Below, piece by piece: positions 1 to 9,890 of a stretch of 64,000 nt of DNA. Origin of the DNA: Malurus cyaneus samueli (lineage: Eukaryota; Chordata; Aves; Passeriformes; Maluridae); the NCBI GenBank assembly GCA_009741485.1, contig CM019228.1, positions 14,165,797-14,229,796 of the forward strand, written 5' to 3'. The notes under the pieces were generated by a model. The model had not been told where the DNA came from, did no database searches, and saw nothing but the letters and a program-made list of their open reading frames with translations. The first letter of the stretch is position 1, and each line of letters begins with the position of its first letter. The position numbers and the translations under genes are program-made.

Positions 1-154
1 GATGCTGGGAGGGGACACGTCGAGGGGCAGTCAGGGGTCACCTTGCTCAAAGGGACAGAGGCTCTGTGTCCAGCCCCACGTGGCCACAACCGAGTCCCGG
101 TGGGTGACACGGGGGCCGGGACAGTGCATGCGCCAGAGCTTGGACAGAGGGGCC

Positions 155-236
155 TGAGACCCAGGAGTGCTCCCTGCTCGTCCTCCTCTGCCTTGGTGGT
201 GCCCCAGCCTACGCCATGGCACGCCGCAGGAGTCTA
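155..236 (+). CDS. Possible exon fragment of an IL-6-family cytokine (OSM by synteny)
   Basis: A splice-acceptor-like stretch ending in CAG near 158 is followed by an open frame that reads SLLVLLCLGGAPAYAMARR, a typical hydrophobic secretory signal with a small-residue cleavage site (APAYA). In the OSM/LIF family the second exon carries the signal peptide, and in mammals OSM lies directly upstream of LIF on the same strand, so this is a reasonable OSM exon 2 candidate. The frame hits a stop at about 234, shortly after the signal, where a one- or two-base slip would be needed to continue. I cannot find the helical-bundle part of the protein. The identification rests on position and one hydrophobic segment, so it is weak. 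It could equally be a chance open frame in GC-rich DNA. Confidence 0.3.
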
Positions 237-489
237 GCGTGGAGCAGCTGCTGATGGGTGTCGGCTGCATTCATCCGCCAGCCGTGTACGTCCAGCGGCG
301 CCTCGCTTCCCTCCCACCCCCTTCATTTCCTCCTCCCCGAGGGTCCCCAGCGGTTTTTTCGGCGCAAAGGTTGGGATCATCCGGCAGCAGGCGACGGGAA
401 CTCCTGTGGCCAAGCTCGCAGGCTGCGTCGGCCGCAGCATAGGCTCCCCCGCCCGTCTCCTCGACGCCCCAGCGGGAGGTGAGCACCAC

Positions 490-1610
490 CAGAGAATGGC
501 TCGCCTCCACTCCATATCAAAGTTCTCGTCTGTCACGGGCTGAGCAAGTCTATACACAAAGACGCACTCTCAGGTGAGAGAGGCAGCACACTCTATTACA
601 TAGCATTACACGCGTAGAGATGAACTATAGGGGCAAGTGAGCCGGGCACAAAGGGGGTCAGAGGTCCCCTGATTGGCACTCCTCACCAGAATTGGTGCAA
701 GCCAGAGCGAAGGACCACAAGCGCATGCGTTGTAGAACGGTACAGTATCAGACGCTACGAGGCAAACTGAGAGGTTAACGCTCCAGCAATACGAAGATCG
801 GTACGTCGCGTGATCCGTTACCGCATGTTCCCTCGGGAGCAAAAGGAAAGAGAGTGCGCGCCTATGTCCGCCCCTCCATCGGCCAGGCCGCCCGCGGGAA
901 CGGTGGCCTGTTTGCGCTCTCCACATGCATGATCTCCCTCTCCCATCGGAGGAGGACGAAGGAACCAGCCACCTGCGACTGGACGCCAGCCACGAACCAT
1001 CTGCCCGCTACCAGTCAAGTCCCCCCACGAGATGGCTGTCAGCGGCTCCGGCGTAGGGGTCCCTCGAGGGCGCTGCGGAGGCATGACGGAGAGAGCCACA
1101 ATGATGCACGATTGAGAAGAATACACAAAGAAGCGCTGCCAGGCACACACTCACTGCGACGCATCGGCCCCAGCGCGACCCTCCACCCCCACAGAGGCAC
1201 GAAAAGTACACATATCAAGCCGCTTTAGACGAGCGAAACCGACTCGAGAGGGTCACCAACAGCTCGCAACCAAGCGCTCACAAACCCATGGCGGGGCTCT
1301 TCCGGCCCCCAGCCACAGCAAGTCCGGCTCCCTCCAGATACTCCGACCAGACATAGAGATACTACTGGAGACATCCACCCGCCCCATATGGCCAAGAGAG
1401 AGACAAGAGACTGGACGCGGAGACGGCGGCGCCAGAGACAAGGGGACGTCGCGGCGGGGCTCAACGCTGTGACGCGCCATAGGGCAAGCCCACCGGCATC
1501 CGGAGATCCCGTCTGCCTCTCCAGCATCATCTCCATCCGGGATGGAGGTGCTCCCGATGGCCGGGATGCACCGCGGGGCCCCGGCCACCTCACCTGAGCG
1601 AGGACACAAA
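490..1610. other. Random-looking block, probable low-quality assembly fill
   Basis: This stretch has balanced base composition, many CG dinucleotides, few homopolymer runs, no repeats and no coherent exon in any frame. It is sharply unlike the C-rich, tandemly repetitive DNA on both sides. Its texture is the same as the block at 11,500-13,587, which contains recognisable broken pieces of LIF. I infer that it stands where the coding exons of the upstream cytokine gene should be. No gene is called inside it. Confidence 0.5.
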
Positions 1611-1619
1611 CGCACTGAA

Positions 1620-2525
1620 AGCATCTTCTGCTCGCCACGGGGACCCTGCTGTCCCCCCGTGCCACCTCTCGGCTGCAGGACAGCCCTGGCTGGCTCTCCC
1701 ACATCCTGCCCCGCTTTCCCGTGGATCCAGGTGGCCCCGGCGGAGCCGGGTGTCCCCCGGGTGCCCAGCTGTCCCCTGTCGCCCAGCCCTGGTGGATTTT
1801 CCAGTGATTCAATGGGTCGGGTGACACAGCCTGACTAAGAGCAGCCGCCACCGGACCCACGGAGAGCGCTGCTGCCACCGGCCGTTGTCACCGGTGTTGT
1901 CACCCCCTGCCTGCCCTGTGCCTGCTCTGCTCCCAGAGAGGAGCTGGGAGTGGAATCCTGTCCCTGCATGGTCGGTGTCCCGGCACACCCCGGGCCTGGT
2001 GTCCCCACAAGCTCAGTGTCCCTTTGCACATCCCTGTCCTCCTCCCTGCGTGCGCAGTGTCCCCTGTGCTCAGTGTCCCCAGGTTCACTCTCGGTGCTCA
2101 TACACTCCCAGCATCCCTGTCCCCTCCGTGTCCCCCCTGAGCATCCCAGGCTGTGCCACCACAGCCTTGACTGTGCCCAGCAGGCACTTGGCCCTGGCCA
2201 TTGCACTGTGACAGTGGGTGACAGCCCCCACTGCCTCCCCCCTAATTTATACATTAATATTTGTGTGTTGATTGTATTTATTGATTCTCAGGGTTAATTT
2301 AACTCCTGCTGCTTGAAGAAGTATTTAAGGACGTTTCTAATATATAAATATCTATTTTTGTTATATTTTTTTTTTTGGTACAGTGTTAAACTATGGACAT
2401 CACAAGGTTTTATTTATGTTTATTGATATTTTTGGTACGCAGAGAAGGGCAGTGCCCCCTGCCCACGTGGCACTTCTTTATTTTTGTACAACGGCAGAAG
2501 GAAATAAAGTGCTGACCTAGGCCTG
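1620..2525 (+). other. 3' UTR of an upstream cytokine-type transcript
   Basis: C-rich sequence up to about 2,230 passes into an AU-rich tail at 2,240-2,430 with several ATTTA pentamers (for example 2,276-2,280 and in the TTTATTTATG stretch near 2,410). This is followed by AATAAA at 2,503-2,508 and a GT-rich downstream element. Clustered AUUUA motifs are the hallmark of unstable cytokine mRNAs. LIF, 6 kb further on, ends in the same way. The strand and position immediately upstream of LIF fit OSM. No convincing open reading frame with a four-helix cytokine pattern precedes it, so the stop codon is not placed. Confidence 0.5.
2503..2508 (+). terminator. Poly(A) signal AATAAA of the upstream transcript
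   Basis: A canonical hexamer in GGAAATAAAGTGCTG, followed within about 40 bases by a TGTGTCCGTGTG-type GU-rich tract. It ends the AU-rich tail of the putative OSM 3' UTR. Confidence 0.65.
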
Positions 2526-2539
2526 TGGGCCACTGAGGC

Positions 2540-2960
2540 GTCATGTCTCTGTGTCCGTGTGTCCCCGTGTCCCCGTGTCCCCCTGTCCCCGTGTCCCTGT
2601 GTCTGTCCCGGTGGGCAGGGAGGGGCTGTATTCAGTGGCCAGGCTGTGCCTGTTGTCCTTGCCAGGGCACAGGGGATGTGACATGGAGTGGTGTGGCACA
2701 TGGGGGGGATGCGGGACAACACGGTGTGACCCCTGGCATGGCACAGGACATGGCACTTCAGTGTGGCACATGGCATGGCACAGAATGTGGCACAGCATGG
2801 CATGGCGTGTGTCACAGCAGAGGACGTGGCACACCATGGGATGTGTCCCTTGGTGTGGCACAGGGCATGGCACACACTGGGATGTGGCACAGGGCATGGC
2901 ACACAGCGCAGTGACGTGACAAGCTGTGCTGTGCCACGCCACGGTGTGGCAGGGGTCACA
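2540..2960. repeat. Low-complexity tandem tracts (TGTCCCCG and GGCACATG types)
   Basis: 2,540-2,615 is a simple array of TGTCCCCG/TGTCCCTG units. 2,690-2,960 is a degenerate array built on GGCACAGGGCATGGCACA. Long open frames on both strands here (HGMAQ- and CHAMPC-like) come from the repeat and are not genes. Confidence 0.85.
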
Positions 2961-3950
2961 TGGCATCGTGTGCCACATGCCACACAGCCCTGTCCAGGCC
3001 ACCGCCGCAGCCACCCCGAGCGCAGTGTCCTGCAGCCTGGCCAGGGCCACCACGGGGACTGGGCCACCCACTGCCACCGGTCCCGCTGAGTCAAAAATCC
3101 TAAGACCTGGTCATGTGTCCCCATGGAGTCACTCGTTCCCCGCGGGTGCCGTGTGCCGGTGCCACCGGCTCTGCCACCGGCCCCACTGCCTGAGTCAGTC
3201 ACAGCAGCAGCGCCACCGGGACGGCCACCACGGCCATCTGGGGACACTCATGGTGGGGACAATGTCACCATGAGGCAGCCCGGGCCAGCTTGGCGCGCTG
3301 TGGGTGACCGTGACGGCGACCGTGACAGTGCCACCACCGAGCTGCCCACCCAGGTCTGGAGAGGGCTGCAGAGGGGAGGTGCAGGTACGTGACCCCCCGG
3401 ACCGTGGGGAGGGCGGAGGGACCCCGAACACGGTGTGACACCCGGCTGAATGTCACTGGAGGGGTGGAGTGGCTTCTCTGGTGTCCTCACGGGGCTTTCA
3501 TGGGACTCCCAAGAGAACCCCAATGCGCACTCCTGGGAAAAGCCCGTGGGTGACACCTGTGGGGTGACATCGGTGGGATAGCACGAATGGGGTGGCAGGG
3601 GCTGGGTGGCACCGGTGGGGTGGCACCGGTGGGGCACAGGGACGGGGCTGAGGCAGCCCCGGGCAGGACCCACGGTGAGTCAAAGGGGAATTCGGTGCCC
3701 TCCGTTATTCAGCGTTGGATTTCCCCGGGACAGGAACACCTGCCCGGCTCAGCCCGTGCTCAGCCCCGCCGAGAGGGTCCCCCGAGCACCAAACCGGTGC
3801 AAGCGTCAGCCCCGCTCCTGGGGGACGCCCAGGGCTTTTGGTGACCCTGGGATCTGAATGTCGCCCTACACGGGGACACGGCGGGATGGGGACCCCGAGG
3901 GGAGCCAGGGGGTACTGTGGGATGGGGATGGGTGTGGGGGAATTATGGGT
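2960..3950. other. Intergenic, GC-rich, no gene seen
   Basis: C/G-rich unique sequence with short CACCGG-containing direct repeats around 3,600. No splice-flanked exon, RNA gene or mobile element was recognised. Confidence 0.6.
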
Positions 3951-4460
3951 GGGGTAGTTCTGGAGGGGGTGGGCAGTTTGGAAGCGGCTGGGGCAGTTTA
4001 GGAGAGGTTCGGGCAGGAGAAGACAATGAATGGGGTAGGGAAGGGCAGGAGGGACAGCTGTGAGGTGAGGAGGAGCGGTCTGGGGGTGGGGATGGGCAGA
4101 GGGCAGGTCGAAAGGGTGGGGATGGGGCGGCGGGGGCAATTATGGGATGGGGAGAGGCAATTCTGGGCTGAGGCGAGTAGGGGGCAGCCGGGGGAACCAA
4201 GGGAAAATTGGGGGGGATGAACCAGGAATGGGACAGGGGACGGGACATCGGGGCAGGATGGAAGGGAAGGGCAGGAATGGGACAGGGCAGGGACAGGGAT
4301 GGACAGGGATGGGGCGGGGAACGGGGCAGGGATGGGGTAGGGGTCTGGGATGGAAGTGACTACAAAGTTTTGGGCGGGGTATCTCAGAGGGGAAGTTGGG
4401 GGGACGAGCGTGGCAGCGGTGGTCGGAAACTGGGTTCTGTCTGGGTAGGTCAGAGGTGAG
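3950..4460 (+). repeat. G-rich purine tract, many potential G-quadruplexes
   Basis: About 500 bases dominated by GGGG-A/T units (GGGATGGGG, GGGACAGGG, GGGGCAGG). Runs of three or more G at short spacing occur throughout on the plus strand. The ORFs crossing it are low-complexity (G/M/R/W-rich or P/S-rich on the other strand) and are not believable genes. Confidence 0.8.
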
Positions 4461-6290
4461 GTGGGGGGAAGAGGGGAAGATATCTTGACAAGTGCGCCAG
4501 CTTCTCCGGGGTCAACGCGCAGGTCGCCCGGCCTCGGCTCCACAGGGAGGGCTGGGTCCTTCCTGCCTCTGTAGGTCGATCTGCTCCGCTGCCATCTCAT
4601 CGGGACGGGCACGGATCATGTGGGGATATTTGCCACGAGGGTATTGGAAAGGAGACATTTGGGCTCTTTCCACTCACGGCATTGCCATGATCTCCATCAG
4701 CCGCCTGCACAGGAATTGGGTTTTTCTCACAGAATCACCTGCAGAGGTCCAGGTCTCTCCGGGTTTGTCTTTTTTCTAAAATCTCCCTTCATTCCGATAT
4801 TTTTATGAGGGCTGAGCTGGGTGGGGACTGTGTCAGATGGTCACCAGCAGGGGATCTCTCGGGCGCAACACTCTGCACCTTCCAACCCTCCAAGCCCCCG
4901 CCCCACAAACGCCCCAGGAAAATCTATAATAGATGGGATCCTAAAGCTCAGCTCGGCTCGAGCCCGGAGTGAGCCGCTCCTGGGAAATTCAGGAAAAGGG
5001 CAGATCCGTGTCAGCCGTGCACACAACCGCCCCAGGACGTTCCCTATGCTAATAATTAAGCGCTGTTAATTCTTCAGCAAATTAAGTGCGTCAGGCCCTC
5101 AGATGTCCATCAATACGTGATGTACAACTCTCCACACCCCAAAAAGATTGGGATGAGGCTGCAGGGCGGGAGATGGGGCTCATCCTCCCCACCCTCCACA
5201 GCCCCCAGCTCATCTCTGCTGTCCCAGTAAGACCAGACTGGACTAAACTGGGCTTTGGTTGCTGGGGCATCAATGCCACCGGCCACCCAGGGTGGTTCTT
5301 GCATGGGGAAACTGAGGCACGAAGCAGCTATGGACCATCCCCCTGCACAGGGGGCTCTTCGTGTCCCCCTGGCCGTGTCGCACCCTCCAAGAGGGGACAC
5401 CCGGGGTCGTGATGGCTCTTTCGTCATCGTTCCTGGACTGTCACCGCCGGTTCACCTGCCGGGGCACAAACTTGCTGAACCTGATTAAAGTTCCAGCTCG
5501 GCTCCGGTGAGAAAAAAATACGGAGAAGTACAAAAAAATCCATTTAACCTGTTTTTCACCCAAATCGGGCAGCGAGCAGCTCCAGCATCCTGATCCCACG
5601 GCATCCCATCGAGACGGTGACCCAGCGCCCTCCTGTCCGCCCCAGCACCCTGTGCCCGCTCCGGGCAGGGGACAGCCCGGCCGAGGGAAGGGTTAACCCT
5701 GGGGGGGCCGGTCCAGCCTCTCCCCCTGGGTGGGTTTGTCCTTCTTCCTGCGGAAAACCCACCCGTTGATTGGAATATTTTTGCCCAAAGGGATGAGCCA
5801 CGGGCGGGTTGGGGGACACCGCTGCCACCGCGGTGTGCCACCGTGACCGAGTGCTGCGGGACCCCTCCATCACTTCCCCGCGCATTCCATCTCTCCAAAA
5901 CGCCCCCAAAACCCCCAGCCCAGGCTTTTTTACCTCCTTCCCTTGATTGCCTTCTCCGGCAGGCAGCGGGGAAGCCCCGGCCAGGGGAGGGGGACGCGGG
6001 GATGAAAGTGTTTGCGGCTCCTGAGTCACGCAAGGAGGGCTCACCATCGCGCCTCGACACCCCCGAACCCCACGTGGAGTCGCTCCCCTCCCTTGGGGGG
6101 CTTCAATTCATCTTTCCCAGCCCACCCACGTCCCCAAGCCCGCGCGTGAAACAAAACACGACACTAAACTCCGGGTGACATCAAGCTGTAGAACTTTATT
6201 TCTAAGCATCATTCATTAGTTCCAAACCCCTCCGACTTCCTGATTTCCACTTTCAATAGAAATAATGATAGCGGAGCTTCTCACCCGGAC
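4460..6290. other. Intergenic between putative OSM and LIF
   Basis: Unique GC-rich DNA without recognised exons. A short AT-rich island at 5,045-5,090 (TAATAATTAAGCGCTG and neighbouring AATTAAG words) stands out as homeobox-site-like and could be regulatory. 6,180-6,265 is another AT-rich patch. Both are only suggestions, based on composition. Confidence 0.5.
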
Positions 6291-6521
6291 GGAGCTGCGG
6301 CACGGCCGGGACGGCAGAGTGGGGGGTCCGGGCACTTCCAGCCGCGCTGGACACGCACCAAGCGGGATGAGTCCCCGCTCCAGCCGGACACCCTCCTTTT
6401 GGGTGCCCGGAACCGCGCTGGGCCTCGGTGGATGCTCTGCATCAGCGGCAGCCCGGTCCCCGCGGGCCGCCACCGCCCCGTCCCGCTCCCCGCCGTGACC
6501 CCGGCCTCTCTCCCCACACAG

Positions 6522-6700
6522 GCGTCGTGCCCTTCGTGGCCCTGCTGCTGCTGCAGAGGCGGCCGGTGGCCGGCCGGGCGCTGCTGGTGACGGGCTCCGG
6601 CTGTCCCGGCCACGGCTTGTGCCGCTCCAACGTCCAGGAGCAGACCCGCAGGCAGGTGGCCGTGCTCAACGCCACTGCCCAGGAACTCTTCAGCCTCTAC
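6522..6700 (+). CDS. LIF: LIF exon 2 (first copy)
   Basis: 179 nt coding from the end of codon 7 to Tyr66. It carries most of the signal peptide, Cys34, Cys40 and helix A (QEQTRRQVAVLNATAQELF). It is flanked by a pyrimidine-rich acceptor and GTAAGT. It is identical to the copy at 9,474-9,652. Confidence 0.93.
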
Positions 6701-7286
6701 GTAAGTGGCGCTTGGGGATGCCCGGGGCCCCCAGGGGGGATTGACCCACACGTGCACCGAGTGGGAGAACTGGGGACACGGGGGCAGGGGGCAGGAGGTG
6801 GCCGAGGGGACACAGGGGACACGGGGTGACAGTCCCCTCTCCTCCCAGCTGAAGTGCCAGGGAGAACCGTTCAGCAGCGAGACTGACAAGCTCTGCAACC
6901 CCGCCGGGATCTTCTTCCCCGCGTTCCGCGTCAATCGGACGAGCGAGAGGAAGGAGGTGATGGTGGCCATGTACAAGCTCTTCGCCTTCCTCAACGCCTC
7001 GCTGGGGAACATCACGCGCGACCAGGAGGAGCTCAACCCCATGGCCAAGGAGCTCCTCGAGCGGCTCCACAACACCACCAAGACCACCCGAGGCCTCATC
7101 TCCAACCTCACCTGCCTCCTCTGCAAGAACTACAACATCTTCCAGGTGGACGTCAGGTACGGGGACAGCTCCAAGGGCAAGAGCGCCTTCAAGAAGAAGC
7201 AGCAGGGCTGCCAGGTGCTCAGGAAGTACGTGCAGGTGATCGGCCAGGCGGCACGTGTGCTCCTACCTCATCTCAGCCCCTCATGA
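6522..7286 (+). CDS. LIF: Leukaemia inhibitory factor, exons 2 and 3
   Basis: LIF is a secreted four-helix cytokine that signals through LIFR and gp130 to JAK/STAT3. Exon 2 is 6,522-6,700 (acceptor CACACAG, donor TAC|GTAAGT). Exon 3 is 6,849-7,286, ending in TGA. With the 19-nt exon 1 found out of place at 9,891 they join in frame to 211 residues, close to the usual length. Visible marks are a hydrophobic signal segment (VVPFVALLLL, residues 8-17), the LGNITRDQ motif (118-125), six N-glycosylation sequons (N56, 95, 115, 120, 141, 152), and FKKK at 180-183, matching the LIFR-binding FxxK site of mammalian LIF. Cysteines 34, 40, 82, 155, 158 and 187 match the six disulphide cysteines, and C69 is additional. 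The frame upstream of exon 2 has no proper start, because exon 1 is displaced in this assembly. Confidence 0.95.
6849..7286 (+). CDS. LIF: LIF exon 3 (terminal coding exon)
   Basis: 438 nt starting LKCQGEPF and ending VLLPHLSPS then TGA. It encodes helices B to D. The intron before it (6,701-6,848) is only 148 nt. This is the only intact copy of exon 3 in the window. Two broken look-alikes lie at 12,501 and 12,991. Confidence 0.95.
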   Translation: MKCQGEPFSSETDKLCNPAGIFFPAFRVNRTSERKEVMVAMYKLFAFLNASLGNITRDQEELNPMAKELLERLHNTTKTTRGLISNLTCLLCKNYNIFQVDVRYGDSSKGKSAFKKKQQGCQVLRKYVQVIGQAARVLLPHLSPS

Positions 7287-8310
7287 ACACCTGCCCCAGC
7301 TACCCTGCCTCCCCAATTCCCGCCTTCCTATTTATTACCCGGACCCTGCGCTGGCCCCGTCTGGCCTCCGGTAACTTATTGCCCCTTGAAGGGGTGAAGG
7401 TTGCAGCCTGGAGTCCTGGCAGGAGCAGAGCCAGCATCCAGCGGGACAAGGCAGCGCATCGATGAGGAGATGCTGGGGCGTGGGCTGGTCCCGGGATGTG
7501 CCTCAGCCATCCCTGTGCTCCCGGAGGGTGTGGAGAGCTGTGGGGCTGGCGGCAGGGCCGGACTCTGTCCCACATGGATGTTGTCCAGCATGGAGAGAAA
7601 CTGGACAGACACCCTCGAGCAGCGCCTGGAAGCTGCCACTGCTCTGGAAAAAGAACTGCGAGGGAGGACATTGGGATGCAGTGGCTGCCAGGGACACGGG
7701 GACACGGGGACACACTCCCCCTGCACATTTTAAGGCTGGGCTCCCCTGCAAGGAGCCGAACTGAGGGTCCCGGTGGCTGTGGTGGCTGGGGCTAGGTGCC
7801 ACCGTCTGGGACAAGGCCACCCGTGGGGGACAGAGCGGGCGGTCCCCCCACTGTGGAGCATCACCCCCCGCGCGGGCACGGCGGGGCATGGAGTGTTCTC
7901 TCCTTTGGAAAAGTGCTTTTCCCATTGGAAGAGCTGTGAATGTACTGACGGCCAAGCTGGGCTTTGCACAGCTGGATGCAGCCCTGGCACGGGAAAATGG
8001 TACACGGGGACATGGGGACATGGGGCAGAGGGGTGTGGGACATAGGGACCTGGGGACGCAGGGACGGTCCCCAGGCCGGTGGCAGGAGGGGCTGGCTCGC
8101 TCCTGACACCAGAGCGGGCTGAGGGGGTTATTTATTGCCTCCGTGGGAAGCTCGGCATGCACTGAGATCTGTGACCTGACTTTTAATATTTATTGTTAAT
8201 AATAATTAATAATTATTAATAAGATTTGTGGTAATATATTCACAAAGGCCTATTTAAATATTTATTTTTTTATACTTCTTGCCCTCCTTTTTAAAATAAA
8301 CCAACAGAAA
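7287..8310 (+). other. LIF: LIF 3' UTR
   Basis: About 1 kb of GC-rich sequence with short GGACACGGGGACA repeats (7,690-7,720 and 8,000-8,060), then an AU-rich tail at 8,125-8,290. The tail contains repeated ATTTA motifs (for example TTATTTATTG near 8,129, TATTTATTG near 8,190, and TTTAAATATTTATTT near 8,250), the classical instability signals of LIF-type cytokine mRNAs. ORFs in this stretch are shadows of repeats. Confidence 0.85.
8295..8300 (+). terminator. LIF: LIF poly(A) signal AATAAA
   Basis: AATAAA in TTTTTAAAATAAACC, right after the AU-rich tail. A T/G-rich stretch (TTTGGCTCCTCTTTGCTGGG) follows. Confidence 0.8.
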
Positions 8311-8559
8311 CCAACTGTATTTGGCTCCTCTTTGCTGGGTCCCCTTTGTGCTCACCCTCAGACACCTCTGCTCCCCCAAAACACCCTCAGGGCTCCCCCA
8401 AAACCCTGCAGAGGCATCGCTGTGGATCACAGTCCCCTGTCACCTTGTTCTTCCCTTCCTTCCTTCCCACCTCCTATGGGATGGCTGTTTGGAAAATACA
8501 TTTTTACAGGGGTGAATGCTTCAATTGTCACTCACCAGCTGCTCAAAAGTGCTGAGATG

Positions 8560-9302
8560 ATGTGGGGATCATTGTGGTGTGGGGGCCATGGCAATGTGGG
8601 GTTCATGGCAGTGTGGGGGCCATGGTAGTCTGGGCACCATCGTGGTGTGTGGATCCCTGTGGTGTGGGGAACATCGTGGTGTGTGGATCCCTGTGTGTGG
8701 GACATCGTGGTGTGTGGATCCCTGTGGTGTGGGGACATCGTGGTGTGTGGATCCCTGTGTGTGGGAACATCGTGGTGTGTGGATCCCTGTGGTGTGGGGA
8801 CCATCGTGGTGTGTGGATCCCTGTGGTGTGGGGACCATCGTGGTGTGTGGATCCCTGTGGTGTGGGGACATCGTGGTGTGTGGATCCCTGTGGTGTGGAG
8901 ACCATCGTGGTGTGTGGATCCCTGTGGTGTGGAGACCATCGTGGTGTGTGGATCCCTGTGGTGTGGGGAACATCGTGGTGTGTGGATCCCTGTGGTGTGG
9001 AGACCATCGTGCTGTGTGGATCCCTGTGGTGTGGGACATCGTGTGTGTGGATCCCTGTGGTGTGGGACCATCGTGTGTGTGGATCCCTGTGGTGTGGGGA
9101 ACATCGTGGTGTGTGGATCCCTGTGGTGTGGGGACCATCGTGGTGTGTGGATCCTCATGGTGTGGGGAACATCGTGGTGTGTGGATCCCTGGTGTGGGGA
9201 ACATCGTGGTGTGTGGATCCCTGTGGTGTGGGGACCATCGTGGTGTGTGGATCCTCGTGGTGTGGGGAACATCGTGGTGTGTGGATCCCTGTGGTGTGGC
9301 GA
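8560..9302. repeat. Minisatellite, about 33-34 bp unit, roughly 20 copies
   Basis: The unit is CATCGTGGTGTGTGGATCC plus CTGTGGTGTGGGGA(A/C), with length variants of 30-34 bp. Almost every unit carries one BamHI-type GGATCC. The left edge (8,560-8,640) is degenerate, with GGGGGCCATGGCAATGTG variants, while the interior copies are nearly identical. Units change length often, yet open frames of 250-330 residues persist on both strands (GVWIPVVW / HHDGPHTTGI types). These are repeat artefacts. The array ends abruptly at 9,302 and the same unit reappears at 13,587. Confidence 0.95.
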
Positions 9303-9758
9303 GCTGGACACGCACTCAAGCGGGATGAGTCCCGCTCCAGCCGGACACCCTCCTTTTGGGTGCCCGGAACCGCGCTGGGCCTCGGTGGATGCTCTGCATC
9401 AGCGGCAGCCCGGTCCCCGCGGGCCGCACCGCCGTCCCGCTCCGCCGTGACCCCGGCCTCTCTCCCCACACAGGCGTCGTGCCCTTCGTGGCCCTGCTGC
9501 TGCTGCAGAGGCGGCCGGTGGCCGGCCGGGCGCTGCTGGTGACGGGCTCCGGCTGTCCCGGCCACGGCTTGTGCCGCTCCAACGTCCAGGAGCAGACCCG
9601 CAGGCAGGTGGCCGTGCTCAACGCCACTGCCCAGGAACTCTTCAGCCTCTACGTAAGTGGCGCTTGGGGATGCCCGGGGCCCCCAGGGGGGATTGACCCA
9701 CACGTGCACCGAGTGGGAGAACTGGGGACACGGGGGCAGGGGGCAGGAGGTGGCCGAG
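9303..9758 (+). repeat. LIF: Second copy of the LIF exon 2 region
   Basis: This segment matches 6,346-6,806. The first 150 bases differ only by small indels in homopolymers and short C/G runs. From about 9,456 on it is identical, offset by 2,952. It contains a complete exon 2 at 9,474-9,652 with its acceptor and donor. It begins exactly where the minisatellite stops and ends in mid-intron 2, where it is joined to DNA from upstream of LIF exon 1. Identity across intron sequence and the abrupt edges favour an assembly duplication over an old gene duplication. Confidence 0.9.
9474..9652 (+). pseudogene. LIF: Duplicate LIF exon 2, probable assembly artefact
   Basis: 179 nt identical to 6,522-6,700, with intact splice sites. 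It lies upstream of exon 1 (9,891) and has no exon 3 after its donor, so as placed it cannot form part of a transcript. See the repeat entry for its limits. Confidence 0.75.
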
Positions 9759-9765
9759 CCCTCTT

Positions 9766-9890
9766 ACAACCAGGCTGCTGCCGGACGGTTATATTAAACC
9801 CGAGAAGTCCCCAGTATGAACATGAATTTCTGAAAACTTCCTCTTGCCAACACCAATCCCTATTAAGTCGCTCCCGGGACGCGGCTCACA
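9766..9890 (+). promoter_or_regulatory. LIF: Putative LIF core promoter and 5' UTR
   Basis: The 125 bases before the LIF start codon contain a TATA-like TATATTAAA at 9,790-9,798, about 95 bases before the ATG. A short leader with GAATTTCTGAAAACTTCC follows, and then CGGCTCACAATGA around the start. A TATA element and short leader fit an inducible cytokine gene. The left limit is the junction with the misplaced exon 2 copy at 9,758, so more distal promoter sequence is not attached here. Confidence 0.5.

Noticed and set aside
2420..3247. Minus-strand ORF of 275 codons
   Set aside because: Runs through simple tandem tracts (CHAMPC-type repeats) and a 3' UTR; low-complexity only.
6281..7126. Minus-strand ORF of 281 codons over LIF
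   Set aside because: Shadow of LIF exons 2 and 3 in GC-rich DNA. It crosses LIF introns and shows no family pattern.
8532..9311. Minus-strand ORF of 259 codons, HHRDPHTT repeats
   Set aside because: Generated entirely by the minisatellite; the opposite strand is equally open and there is no start context or exon signal.
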